Source: Isoetes taiwanensis
Lineage: Eukaryota > Streptophyta > Lycopodiopsida > Isoetales > Isoetaceae
Direction: 5' to 3'
NCBI GenBank assembly: GCA_021234155.1
Contig: JAJEKV010000061.1
Coordinates: 2,133,950-2,197,949 of the forward strand
Length of the DNA: 64,000 nucleotides
Notes under the pieces: model-generated
What the model was told of the DNA's origin: nothing
The model's database searches: none
The model's input: the letters and a program-made list of their open reading frames with translations, nothing else
Shown: piece after piece, positions 42,046 through 53,882 of the stretch
How the letters are laid out: the number at the start of each line of letters is the position of its first letter
Numbering within the stretch: position 1 is the stretch's first letter
Position numbers and translations under genes: made by a program

Positions 42046-43550
42046 CCGTGGCCCATCATCCGCTTATTCTCAGGCCAGAACACAATTTTTGCTGATCCAT
42101 TCTTTTTACTAGATGAAAAGCCAGTTTGGTTTTATACATTACAGCATTACTGGGGTGCGTATGATTACTTGGAAGTTATAGAGCATATGCCGATTGCTTG
42201 CCAACAATTTTTTCTTCCAATCAGACTGCAGGCTTTTGAGGAATTTGAGGTATGCATTGTTCAGTTTTTGTGGGTTCAGATTATTGTATGGCTGCATCAA
42301 CATATAATGGCAACTTCTATAAATGCTGCATCTTAGAACGTTCTATGCATCCATACTTTTGTTTGAGTGCTAAATCTAGGTAATCACGAGACTTTGCAAT
42401 GGTTTACAAACACAATCAGTTCAATGAAGGCTCATTTAGCTCTTCACTAAGCCTAGGACAAATTTGATGCACAGTGCTCATATATCAAGGGGGATGAAGT
42501 TTTTGAAAAATGTAATCTTCGTTTGGATTGTAGCCGAGCAGTAGCACATCCAATCAAGAGCAGTTACCTGCCTTTAGAGAGAAGTCCCAGATGCTTGTGA
42601 GATTTTTATTTATAATATAAAAATCTCTGCCATAAGAACATACCATGTAGGCTGTACCTTAAAGTATTGTTCCATTTCGCCCTTGTGCTTTTCCTATTAA
42701 GTAAGCTCAAGCTAATAGTTCAAAGTTGAAAGTGTTATCTTGTGCCATCATACATTTTAAGTTTCCCCCTTTCAAGGGCATTTTAAAACACTTAATGAGG
42801 GGTACACCATGGCTGAGTTTAAATTTGAAAAATATGTAATAAAGAAAGATCTTAACCTAAGTTGTTAAACTTGACGATATATTGAGCAGAGAATCTTATC
42901 ATTCAGGTTTCTCAAGATGAATACAGATGGGTGATGGATGTGGTAAAAGCAAGATTCTCTTCTCACGAAACTTCCTTGGAGTTGTTGGGTGAAGGGTCGA
43001 CACCCACGATCGAAAAATTACTTGAGAGTAATTATTGGAAGTACTTGGTTGCTTCCACATGAATTTCTTATAGAATGGGGTGCCGATGGCAAGTATTTCA
43101 TGAAAGTGAGCCCTCTTTTCCATCCTTTTGGCTGAGTTTTATTAAAAGGTGTCAAAACGTTTCTAAATTACTTAATCGCATGACTTGCATACCTTCAAAC
43201 TTTTCTTGTGTAGCATATGTCCATTTGTTCCGGATGAAACTTATGCCGTCTTCGATATCCCAGGTATCAAATGGAGGAATTCAAATCAACACCATGGCCG
43301 GAATTTATTCATCCATGCTCTTAATATTGTAATTCTGACTCTTCATGAAGCTCAAAACAACATTACAAGGGAATGGCAGTTGTAGTAACTTTTGATGATT
43401 GGAGACTCTTGGACCAAGAGATGCCCAGATGGTAGGACTCTAATTTGATTCAGTCCTCCTCAAAATGCTTGCTTTGAGTTAAACTTCAGGTGGATGGTGC
43501 AAATTATGTGGACGCGACGGGCATATATAAGTGGCTCAAGTGGATGGCAA
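42046..43550 (+). pseudogene. Exon-like pieces of an unrecognised gene
   Basis: I could not name the family. Candidate exons: about 42112-42249 (LQHYWGAYDYLEVIEHMPIA then CQQFFLPIRLQAFEEFE, donor GAG/GTATGC); about 42903-43063 (QDEYRWVMDVVKARFSSHET, then TIEKLLESNYWKYLVAST, stop); about 43205-43383 (FVPDETYAVFDIPGIKWRN, then NIVILTLHEAQNNITREWQL, stop); and about 43490-43560 (DGANYVDATGIYKWLKWMAS). Composition and spacing are exon-like. Stops after YLVAST and after REWQL suggest decay or exon ends. They may belong to one gene. Confidence 0.4.
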
Positions 43551-43599
43551 GTGATGTTTGCTGTCCTTACGGGCACACATGAGACCTTCCACAGAAAGG

Positions 43600-45430
43600 T
43601 AAATACTATGCGTTAGAAGTGACATGTTTGAAAACTTTGCGGTTTGGCATTTACGCACTGTTAATTCCACAATTCAAGTTGAAATCCTCATACGTTTTTA
43701 GCATTATGCATTGTTAATACCACAAGTTAGATTTAGCCTTTTCTTTCTTGAACTATATTAATACCAATAGAGAAGGCAGCTGCTGCAGTGAAGATGCACT
43801 ATAATGCTGGATGGTGTTGTTTGCCTCAACAATCCATATTGAACAATCCCATGCTGTCAGCAGGGAAATTGTTGGCATTTTCTGTCCCAGCATTCACAAA
43901 TAGTGGAACAACCAACTCGAGTACCTTGGTAAAGTACTCTGGAGGTATCTGAATCCGAAGAACACATTTTGGAAATAGGAGCATTGGACAGAAAAACATA
44001 TAGATGAACATCAGAAGAGTTGCTTGCAAGGTTCAACAGATTCTAACTATTGTAAGGTTGAAACGATGCAGTGGATATCCTGAAGTTACGATAACCTTTC
44101 TATAAGTGTCTATGGTTTTCTCTAGTGGAAATAAAAATTAACATTGCTTCGTGATTCCAGGACCAATCGAATAGCAGGGATTCAGTCGGACAAGTCACAA
44201 CATATCATCACAAGTCTATGGGGATTGTCGATTACTTGTTGTAAATTTTTCTCCTTGTGCATCTTTGTCGGTATAAAGCATGGTGTTATTTCTCCTTTGA
44301 TATACAACTGTGGAGTTTCCACTTGCAGGCATCTTATCCACACTAAATTTACAGAATTATGACAAGTTACTGTAGGAATGTTAAGCTAGTCTTCATTTTT
44401 ACTTTGTTCTATTTGATTTTTATATCGTTTTCGTCTCTGTTGTCTCTGTTGTACTCAGAATGTACAACCCGTTCTGTTGAAAATAAGCATAGCAGGTGAG
44501 TCCACTTCGGACTGTGTGATGGGCGGCCTCTTTGAAACACATACGGTATATTAAGCCAGTCTTGATTTTTTGGGAAGCATCTGTTGCAGTGCAGTGCAAG
44601 CATTGATAGAGTGCTCGTATAGGCTGCTGTTCTTTGACAGATTGGAAACAACTGTGAAACAACTCCTGTTACGTTAATCCTTAACTCTCTTTGTTATCCC
44701 TAACAACTTCTATTACATTAGAATCTCTAATCCTCTTTGTTATCCCCGATTACAAGTAATAAGCGAGCTAGAGTTTGTTATCCTTAATTAGAGTAGTGAG
44801 TGATCATCATGGCTTTGTTGGTAATCCCAACAATGTATCCATTTGGCGTTTGTCAGCTCAGTAGCAAAAGCTATTTAATATATCATTCAAATGTATGGTT
44901 CACATTGTGATTTGAAAATTTTAAAATGTTGTTTCGCACCAGTTGAGCCCTAAGACGTGTGGTATTAGAGAAGGTGCATTTTTGTCGATGATGTGAGGTT
45001 AAAAGAAATAGACAGAAAAATTCTTACTAAATGAAAGTAAAATTTCACATGGTTATCTTGGCATTTTGGCACCATAAATTTTCTCGATTCATTTTGCGTT
45101 TTTTTAAGTGCATATTAAGCGTCTCATTATTATTTTTTTTTTTTTTTTTTTTTGCCCTTTTGGGTCCTAAGAAGCTCGATTTAATCATATTATTATTATT
45201 ATTATTTTCTAAAATGGCAATTAGATTAATGTGAAGGCAATTACATTAATGTGAAGCCTAATTATATGGTCTTCGGCAAATGTAGATATTTTGTAAAAAA
45301 AATTGTTGACCATATTGTGAATATGCATCTTTTCTTGCAACTTAACATTTCAAATATTGCATGGTTTGACCAACATAAATACAAAGTGCATGGCAACACC
45401 AAGCCAGGACATTCGTCAATCTCTATTTTT
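43600..45430. other. No gene recognised
   Basis: Only short frames. A 22-23 nt T run at about 45130-45153 could be the reversed poly-A of a retroposed piece, but no body was identified. Confidence 0.4.
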
Positions 45431-45435
45431 TGCAG

Positions 45436-46340
45436 GTTTTGACCGAGGCAATGATGATGGCTTTGGTCAAGGGTTGATTATTGGTTTGATCGGAGGTCGG
45501 ATGACTGAGCTTTATTTGAAAAATATTACACAATGGGGATGGGAAGATGTTCTTACTGTTTTGAGGGGATGTTAGGAAGTTCTTTCACTTGCAGAGAAAA
45601 CACAGATTGTCCAGAGATGTGCAAATGCAATAGCCTGAAAGTATATCTTAGCTTAGCAGATTTAAGTCCCTTCTCTTCCTCCCCCCGATTCTAGTGCCAA
45701 TAGGTTCATGAGTTCCGGAAGGCCATCTTCTGTTTCACAAATATCATCAAGGATGCTTTCTAGAACGTGGTGGTTCACAGATATTTCAAGCCTTTCTATC
45801 TATCTAATGGAGAAAGTTGTAAAGTCTCTAATGTCAAATAATGTGGACAACAAGGTCCTTGCCAAGTTCTTACTCCATTATCTAAGGTCCTCATTGCCAA
45901 TGCTTGGATATAGCTGGGTATGTTCCAAAAAGAAGGGCAATGTTGATGAAGAAATTTTGCATAGCTACACTGAGAAGGTTCAGAAGGAAGTCTTGGAGGC
46001 GATGTAGCTTTATTGTATGGACTTGAACGCTCAATCTCATGCATTTTTTTGTTCAACATGTATAGGGTAGCGATCGTGCTAAATCTTTGGCAAAACATGT
46101 AAGAAGCGGCTTTTGAAATAATGATTGGATCACAGTTAGACATGGCCACCTTAGATAATATTCCTGTTCCTGTGCATCCCTCACGAGGCGAGTCTCTTTA
46201 TGATGTTGATCTGGTCATAAGGCTGGTGGGAATTTTCTTAAAAGAGCAATCAGAAGCCACGAAGGATGCCCATGAAGAAATTGCTGACCTAAGGTTTGAC
46301 CAAAGGATGCATCTTCATGTTATTTCATCTTCATCGTAAT
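45436..46340 (+). pseudogene. NPH3-domain protein pseudogene
   Basis: After a TTTTTTGCAG acceptor the frame has MTELYLKNITQWGWEDVLTV, LRGC, stop, EVLSLAEKTQIVQRCANAIA. Then TWWFTDISSLSIYLMEKVV and NKVLAKFLLHYLRSSLP appear in another frame. After a further shift come ALLYGLERS and RVAIVLNLWQNM, then MIGSQLDMATLDNIPVPVHP and LYDVDLVIRLVGIFLKEQSE. This is the NPH3 domain of plant BTB-NPH3 proteins, which are adaptors of CUL3 ubiquitin ligases in phototropism and auxin transport. At least three stops or frameshifts are needed, so it is a pseudogene. The BTB domain is absent. There is no clear intron within the domain. Confidence 0.85.
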
Positions 46341-46959
46341 AACTATTATAATGGATAACGGTTATAGCCAATAGGATTAACAGATTCGATTATGTGTAGG
46401 AACATTAACAAATTAGATTATGATATCAGAGCGTTTGTGTAGTAAATATAATTCAAAACATAAAACAAAGACAATATGCATAGTTCAATCATAAGAATAT
46501 CACTATCATAATCACATGCAGGAAGCTACAATAGCTTTTCACAACCATAAGCAAGCAGCTTGTGTAAGAATTTGCACTACCTACTTTCAAGCGCTCTTGC
46601 GAGTGTGTGGGCTTAAATGAACTTCAATCGACATGCATGAACAATGCAAGCATTTTTCAAGTAGAATGAGACTTTCTCTAAAATCCTTACACTTCTATCC
46701 CGAAAACGCTGCGTGAAGACGCTCGCCACATCGTGGGTTGACCAAAGGTTTTCTTAGGGAATGCCATAGTGCTACGTTCTATATCTTGAACATGCAACAC
46801 ATTCACGACTATGCTCTATTTAGCAAAATATTGTATCATAAATGTTGAGGAATATTACTACAGCCGTATGATATCCAAGAAAAAATTCCTACATCTACTC
46901 ACATGCATAGAAACCTAAGAATCTTTAACTCGCCATCAAAGTGTGTCTGGATAAGGGTA
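46341..46959. other. No gene recognised
   Basis: AT-rich DNA. A PBS-like word TGATATCAGAGCG occurs at 46419-46431, but no LTR could be delimited beside it. Confidence 0.4.
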
Positions 46960-47165
46960 TCGAGGAGAACTTATATGGAGTCTTAGGGAATTTAAAAGGA
47001 AATTGAGGAGAATCTTAACAAAATCTGGGAGAACAAATGGAATCTTCACTTGGTCTTGGGGATTTAAGGGAATCTTTGTGGAATATAGGCAAATCTTTGT
47101 GGAATTTTGAGGAATGTAAAGGGAATCTATGAAAATTCTAAAGAATCTAGAGGACTATTAAAGAA
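46960..47165 (+). repeat. Short piece of the GAATCT satellite
   Basis: Contains GGAGTCTTAGGGAATTTAAA, GAGGAGAATCTTAAC, TTAAGGGAATCTTTGTGGAA and AAAGAATCTAGAGGA words, like 39591-40690 but more diverged. Confidence 0.65.
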
Positions 47166-47535
47166 CCTTGCAAGGTTAACTTTGCACAACCTTTCATAAT
47201 ACGTATCCTGTTGTGAATAAATATCGTGTCTAAATGAACATTATGTAGTCTTTGATTGGTCTTTGGCTGGCATTCTAACTGAGAGTTTGACTAGAGGTTT
47301 GAGTTTGGCAGCTTCTCGCATGTCAAATTCATGTAATATGTTGGCTCTAGAGAGTAGAAGATGTAAAGTAACAGATTGATGCAACGTTTGACTAGGTGCT
47401 GACAGAGAGTTCACCATAACTATGAATTTTACTTTAACTTAAAACCTTTATAATAATCAGTCGACTTTGTATAACATTGACTTTGAGGTCCTCGCAAGCT
47501 ACCAGTCGACTTGATACACTCCCTCATAATATAAA

Positions 47536-48065
47536 GACTTGTATATATATACAATTATATATATACACAATTATATAAGTGTACCAAATGTATATAGAGA
47601 TTTTGGTGTCGCCGCCTGGACCGTCCAGATCTGAGATCCGACGGCCCTGGTGGAGCCACCTCAATCCACCCCAAGTGTACCAAATGTATATAGAGATTTT
47701 GGTGTCGCCGCCTGGACCGTCCAGATCTGAGATCCGACGGCCCTGGTGGAGCCACCTCAATCCACCCCAAGCACCCCCTTATTTGGGGCTTTTGATCTAG
47801 GCCGTCGAATGTGCTGGATCAATGGACAAGATTTAGCCACATAAATTAAGTGCAATAAATGCTATGTGATGAGGTGTCGAATGTGCAAGATGAATGGCCT
47901 AGATGTCGCCACCTAAATTGAGAGCAATAAATGCCACATGATGAGGTGGCAACAATATTTAATTGCATTTAATGCGAATGCCCTTTATTTGGGGCTTTTG
48001 ATTCAAGCCGTCGATATTAGGGATTTGATCTTGGCCGTATAAAAAGATCATCGAAATTAAATGCA
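47536..48065 (+). repeat. Interspersed repeat R, copy 2, with a perfect 96-bp tandem duplication
   Basis: Begins ACTTGTATATATATACAATT. Units 47577-47672 and 47673-47768 appear identical over 96 bp and hold GGTGTCGCCGCCTGGACCGT, AGATCTGAGATCC and GACGGCCCTGGTGGAGCCAC. A CCCCCTTATTTGGGGCTTTT word follows, then GCCGTCGAATGTGC, and at 47860-48065 a partial second run of the same words (GTCGAATGTGCAAGATGAAT, GATGAGGTGGC, TTTATTTGGGGCTTTTGATT). A poly-T run starts at 48093. Confidence 0.82.
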
Positions 48066-50116
48066 AGGTAGGAGGTGGCGCCAGATAATATGTTGTTGTT
48101 TTTTTTTTTTTTTTTTTTTTCATTTTTTTGCCCTAGTGTTTTCCAAAACTTTGCTAATGACGTGCCAATGCCATACTTTCGGCATTGCTCCTCCTGTCTT
48201 CTGCAACTATGGTCGGATTATTTCCGGCCATTTTGGCCGCCCATCTCGGTGTCTTTTTTAACATCTAATCGGTTGTTCGAGTGGCTGCATCATTTCCGCT
48301 TATGAGCTCTGGCAATTGTTGTTCGGCTGTGGCAGAACTAGGGAAGCATAACAGGATTTGTTTATGGAGCTTAGAAACTAGATCTTGCCTTCAATTTTCG
48401 GCCTCAGCTTCTGCTTTAAGGATCGTCTTCGGGGATTTCATCCACAAGCTTCAGCTAATTTAACTTCAGGGATGAACCATTTCATATTTGGGCTTTAATA
48501 TCTTTGCAAAACAGGGGATTCAGGTCTCAGAATATCCACATTCTGGCAGTCACTAGAGGATCTGTTTAATGGTTTAGCCGAAAAGAGGTATTTTGGCTTT
48601 GACGTGTCATTTTGCCTTATCAAAGTCGTTGATGACTGTTGCCAGATTGTGATTTATGACTCTTATATCCAATCTATATTCTGGGTTTTAGATGATGTCA
48701 AAAGGCTGTGGCTCGGGCATGCCAGGATGTGAATCTAAAAGTTCCATAGATTTCTATAACTAGCTCGGGCATGCCAGGATGCTGAAAAGCTTGATATGAA
48801 GGCTAGAGCAAAGGTTCAGCGGATAAGAAGGATAGCTATGGTAAGGCATTGGTTTTGCTTTGGTTTTCCTTTTGTACAGATGGTTGTACAGTTGCACAAG
48901 TTTATTGTATGCCTCTATCTAAGGGATTGCAAAGTTTATTGTGTGGTATCATATGTAGGGAATTGGAGAAATTGCAACTACAGAAATAAGAATGGCAGCT
49001 AATGAACACTGGAATGATGGAGGACTTGAAGTGCGTAATCTCCAAACCTGATTTAATGAATAAAATAGAATTTATGGAATGCATAACTATATACTTCCAT
49101 TTTTTTCTGACCGGCTTGCATTCCAACATTTCCAGGTCTGAAACAGATCTTCCTCTTTGTTGCCCCGTACGTAAAGCTTATTTTCTTATCGTAATCTTTG
49201 TGCTGATTCTTCTATGCTGGACTTGCATTTTCGACCTCTTTCTAGTTGTGAGCTGCCCTGTTATGCTACATGCTGAGGTTTAGGGTTACAAAGATCCAAG
49301 ATCCTTAAGGTATGTTGCGTATCTATCACTACAATTGTCAACTACCTTCATAGGCTTATTTGTCAGGTATCTTGGATCTTGCATTTATTGATACGATGCA
49401 AGGGAGGTTGAGCTTGCTCAAGCTTTGCTACATACTCCATAAATAGGCATTTGAATATATAGCCAGGAGCATCAGATAGATGTGCTTCTGGAATTGTAGA
49501 CCGCAATCTGTAAGACGGCGTTTAATGATGCTAAAGTTTCTGTCTTGTCCACTATTATAGTGCTACTTGTGCCATTTCCGAAATGTAGTTACACGTCAAA
49601 AACAGAGCTACGGTTAGGAAGTTATCGATCTTCAAAGTTGCTGCTGTAAATTTGTGACAACAGAAGTTCAATACAAGTTTTAAGTGATTTGAGCTTCAAT
49701 TTTGGAAAACATGCCTCTAACACACTTTGTAGGGCAACTTGTGTCGTTTCCAAAATGTATTTACTCTTGAAAAACAGAGCTACAAGTTGGGAAGTTATAG
49801 CTCTTCAAATTTGCTGTTGCACAGTAGAAGGTCATAGCATCAAAGCCAAAATCAGATTTTGTTGGCAACTAGATGTGGGCCATAATTTCTGTATGATTCA
49901 AGCATGCCCTCTTTTTTTCATGCAAGCATGGTAGAGATTGCTCCTTGCCTAACCATAGTGATCTTCATGCAGGTGCAGACATGGAAGTACTTCATTTATG
50001 AAGTTCAGCCATGCTTAATATGTTTTCTTAACCTACAAGTTTGGAAGCTTAGATCTCAGATTCATGCTGCTGTTCATCAACATAGGTCTTCTCTCATTCC
50101 ATAAACTTCTTTGCAG
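48066..50116. other. No firmly recognised gene; possible upstream exons of the DPH6 piece
   Basis: A T run lies at about 48093-48120. Open stretches at 48281-48463, 48796-49002 and 49689-49934 have no recognised motif. Two imperfect copies of a ~90-bp unit (49560-49650 and 49733-49822) share AAAACAGAGCTAC, GGAAGTTAT and CTCTTCAAA words. Confidence 0.4.
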
Positions 50117-50856
50117 GCCACTTTGGAAGGAAATCTATTATATATGGCTGGTCAGCTTGGTCTTGATCCTCCAACAATGGTATTGATTTCTGGCGGTGCA
50201 TTGTGAGATGTCAACAACACTCAAGAACTGTGATGCAGTAGCGCAAGCTTTTGGCATTACATTAGCTTCTAATGCAGCTTCTCTTGTCATATACTGGTCT
50301 TTAATGGCAACTGCAGAAGAAAGAAGAGAAATAGAAGGGGAATTACATAAGTATTTTGGAATTGCAACAGAGCTTCTGTCTATGCTTGTCTTATTTGTGC
50401 AAGTTTCATCTTTGCTGAAAGCGTAAGTATCTACTTTTTTGCATATAATTGGCATCCTCTCTTTAGCAGTTTGCTTCTTTTCTACACAGGGCTATGGTTG
50501 AAGTGAAACCACTGCTTTGGTGTCCAGCATTGACAGATGAAACAGAAGATGTAAAGAATGGTTATCCAGTAAAGAATTTGTTGACATGCACTAAAAAGCG
50601 TGTAATAGACCACATAGAAGCAAGCTTTACTTGCCCTACATCAAATAGCATTATGGTGTATGGAAAGTTTTGTCAAGCTTTGATCTCTTTCAGCTGCAAA
50701 GATCGGACAAGAGTCATTACCTCCAATCTTCCAGATAGGCAACTTAAAGTTGAAGATTCACCTTCCAATGTTGAAGTTCAGAAGGCAATTCTATGTGGCT
50801 TAAACATGCTTACAGAAGTTCTTATAGATGCAAATCTATCTTGGTTGGATGTTTTG
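50117..50856 (+). pseudogene. Plant DPH6 (diphthine-ammonia ligase) fragment, L-PSP domain exons
   Basis: Two exons with clean splice sites: 50117-50422 (TTTGCAG acceptor, GC/GTAAGT donor) and 50490-50856 (CACAG acceptor, TTG/GTAAGC donor). Exon 1 has LEGNLLYMAGQLGLDPPTM and, one frame over, LKNCDAVAQAFGITLASNAA then SLVIYWSLMATAEERREIEG. Exon 2 starts AAMVEVKPLLWCPAL and is fully open. This is the second L-PSP/RidA-like region at the C-terminus of plant DPH6, which makes the last step of diphthamide on elongation factor 2. Exon 1 needs a 1-nt shift after ISGGAL. The N-terminal ATP-pyrophosphatase domain was not found upstream. It is either a fragment or a gene with one lesion. Confidence 0.72.
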
Positions 50857-51089
50857 GTAAGCTTACAGATTTATTAAAGAAAATATTATCTCTCTCTCAT
50901 TGTTGTGTCAATTTTATTGGTTTGGACTATGCTGAAATGGATCATATATCTTACTCAATGTATCTTCTTTGGAACTTCCTGCACGTAAGTTATATGAGTT
51001 AAATATGCTTTTGAATCTGCCCGCAATCAATTCTGTGCATTTCTTGGAGCTCTTGCTTTACTGCACTGGAAGCGATAAAGCTCCCATCT

Positions 51090-51300
51090 CAACGATGCCT
51101 TACACTTTGACATTTTTGAGGGAATGCCTAAACCAGATGTTTCATGGAATTCTCTGATTGCTGGCAGTGGACAGGTAAATAAAGCCCTTAAAATTTTTAG
51201 GGAAATGCCAAATTCAAATACTGCCTTCATTATTGCCTTATTTCTGGCTATGAGACTTTGCAAGTATTCCAAAAGATGCCTTCACTGAGAACCGTGGAGA
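51090..51300 (+). pseudogene. PLS-class PPR scrap
   Basis: The frame FDIFEGMPKPDVSWNSLIAG, then SGQVNKALKIFREMP, is typical of PLS-class PPR proteins of plant organelles. It covers about one and a half repeats and then decays. It is unrelated in type to the P-class pseudogene at 35.4-39.6 kb. Confidence 0.65.
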
Positions 51301-53410
51301 TTGTAGAAGGAAGCTCGATGTGAGTGCTGGTTACTTTGGAGTACGTGATTGTTTTAATATGTGTTTTCCAGGTGTGTAGAATATAAGTCAGCATAATAAG
51401 GCAGTCTTTAATATTTGTGACAAGATCAAGGAGTTAGTCTTTTGTGGAGCATCCCATTCTTCTCCTTCTTGCAGCTGTTATAGCAGTTCAACTGGTATAA
51501 ATCTCACTAGCTTCAAGATAATCTAGAGACATGCTAAAAGATATTCTATGTTTGCAGGTTGCCACGTTGATTGCAGTCTATGCAAATAGGGGTTTTGCCT
51601 TCGTGAAAGGTATAAGTTGGGGTTGGTGTCGCCTTATTTGATTATACAACTTAGTCACATATATGCCACTTCATCCAATTAAAGGAAACTTTAAAGAAAA
51701 CTTCACTTTGAGTTCTTCATAGAAAACTAAAACTTGGTTTACTTGCAGCAGCAGATAAGAAGGATGTGTATAAATGTCAAAGGGAAGCCCCATTCGTAGC
51801 GCAAGGGGCTTCGTTGGAGAGGTCAATGGGAGTTCCACAAATGATGCTAGGTGCATATTTTTGAAATATCTAAGGTAAGCATGTCAAATAAATGGAAATA
51901 CATTTGTCTCAATTTTAGAGCTGATTAGAATCATGGCCGTAACTCCCGTAAACAACCTCTATTTTTTGTGCCAGAGCATGCGTTGGACAAGAGGAAGATC
52001 TAAAAATAATCTTAGCCATATATTTCCCAAATTGGTAGCAATAATGCTTTAAAATAAAGAAAATGTGTTTGTTATTGGTGCAATATTTCTAAGTTCAATC
52101 AGGTTGTTGCTTTTGTTGCTCAACAATCTGCCAATTTGGATATATCACAGGAAATGCTAATTTCCATTTGCTGTTGTGTTCTTAATTGGCAACTTCGATT
52201 GTAGGTATTCTAAATAAATCTGGCGCAAGAGGACATTGTTTCATGGATGCCTTAATAAGCTTTGTTTGAATACTATCCCCGCCTTTAAGTTTGGGCTTGC
52301 TTTACTTATGAATACTCAGCTAATATCCCATTAGCCTGTAACTGCTTGTTGTTTAATGAGTATAATTTTCTAAGTGTCTCTTTTATGGTGCAATCCACAT
52401 GAAAATATTGATGGGCCTCGCCCAATAAGAGTTAAAATAACGTGGTTGTTGTCAGATCTGGTAGAGCCTATGCATACCATGGTAGCTTGAAAGCAGATCA
52501 CTGGATTAGCTTAAGATGGGCTATGTTTGAAGGAAATTCGCAGATAATATTATTTTGTGATCTTCCTTTGAGTTCAAGCTACCATGACAGTTGTGGAGTG
52601 GAGAATATAAATCATATGCAAGGCAGAGATTGATCCAGTCCTGTACTTCAGGCAATCTATGGTCTCGAATCTGTGAAAAAAACTTTGCTTAGCTCTAATG
52701 CTGTTACATTGAGTAGCTCTAATGCAGTTATGTGAGCGTATAAAGTTGTTACAAGCTTTTCAAGAGATATGTCCTTTTGTACTGATTAGATTTGCAATGC
52801 ACTAGACCTTAATTAATATTGGCAAATCCAATATAGTCTTCACGGTTAAATGCATCGAAGGTTGTGATATTGCTTTGCCTACAAGTATAGATTGTGAACA
52901 TTTTAATGCATGTAGAAACATGGAAGTGGAGTAAATTTATATATCAAGTGATCTAAGGGTATGTTAGCTAAAAGGCATGTGAAACAATTATATCCAATGT
53001 TTATCTTGAACTTAATGGTCATTAAGTTCCCTGCGGGGCTTAATGAAATTAACTACATACGAGAACAATAACTCAAAGGTTCCATAATCAAATCATAGGA
53101 CCCTACAACTTTAATGCAATTATAATTGGAAGTGAAGCCACATGATGAAAAATTTTAGATAGTTATTCTGGAGCTAGTTAGACTCGCTGAAATCTAGTGT
53201 TCCACATTGATTCTAGTTACTTTATTTAGTAAAAAATAATGGCCTCCCTTATTCCCTACTTGCATCATCAGTGAAATATCAAGCAAAAGCACTCGTCATC
53301 AAACCACGTGCTCTATATTTCAATGTTATGATCCCACGTTCTTAATGGTTTTACCCCATTTCTGCATGGTCTATTTTGCATGCATCTTTTAATATGTGGT
53401 TAATCTAGTT

Positions 53411-53412
<2 letters not shown>
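51301..53412. other. No gene recognised
   Basis: AT-rich DNA with short frames. At 52478-52491 and 52573-52586 a perfect 14-bp inverted repeat (CATGGTAGCTTGAA and TTCAAGCTACCATG) encloses 81 bp. Confidence 0.45.

Positions 53413-53493
<81 letters not shown>
53413..53493 (+). repeat. GATA tetranucleotide microsatellite
   Basis: About 20 uninterrupted GATA units. The YLSIYLSI frame on the minus strand is an artefact of the repeat. Confidence 0.96.
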
Positions 53494-53599
53494 TATTTTT
53501 ACGTCATGCCACATTGGCAGCGTCCATGAGGACATATGACGGACCCCCAGAGACTTGAACACAAGATCTTTGGGAGTTGACATGGAAAATCAGAGAGTA

Positions 53600-53882
53600 A
53601 GTTGAGATTGTGGAATTATGATGTTAATGGTTTTTCTTTTAGAGACATCAGGAAATGGTATCCTCAGAGAGAGGAGCAGTATCTGGAGGCTTGGTGGTTA
53701 GCAATAAAATGTTAAGGGAGAATTCTCTATGTAAGCGGTGGAAGTAACTTTTGACAATGTTGAGGTACAGTTTCCCTTGTAGTTTGGTGAATACATGATC
53801 ATGATAGTTATAAGGGATTTGAGAAGTGCTTGGATCTATGGTAGACCCATGAGGACATGGGTTAATTTTTAGAAGGGGAGAC
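53600..53882 (+). mobile_element. 3' end of a Ty3/gypsy interior
   Basis: Degenerate coding-like sequence ends THEDMG, stop, then the purine tract AGAAGGGGAGAC at 53871-53882, directly before an LTR-like start. The domain could not be identified. Confidence 0.4.

Noticed and set aside
45130-45153. Poly-T run as the poly-A tail of a minus-strand retroposed gene
   Set aside because: No recognisable body on its right side in minus orientation and no target duplication found.
46419-46431. TGATATCAGAGCG as a primer-binding site
   Set aside because: No LTR with TG/CA ends and no interior coding region could be delimited beside it.
53389-53583. YLSIYLSI open frame
   Set aside because: Encoded by the GATA microsatellite.
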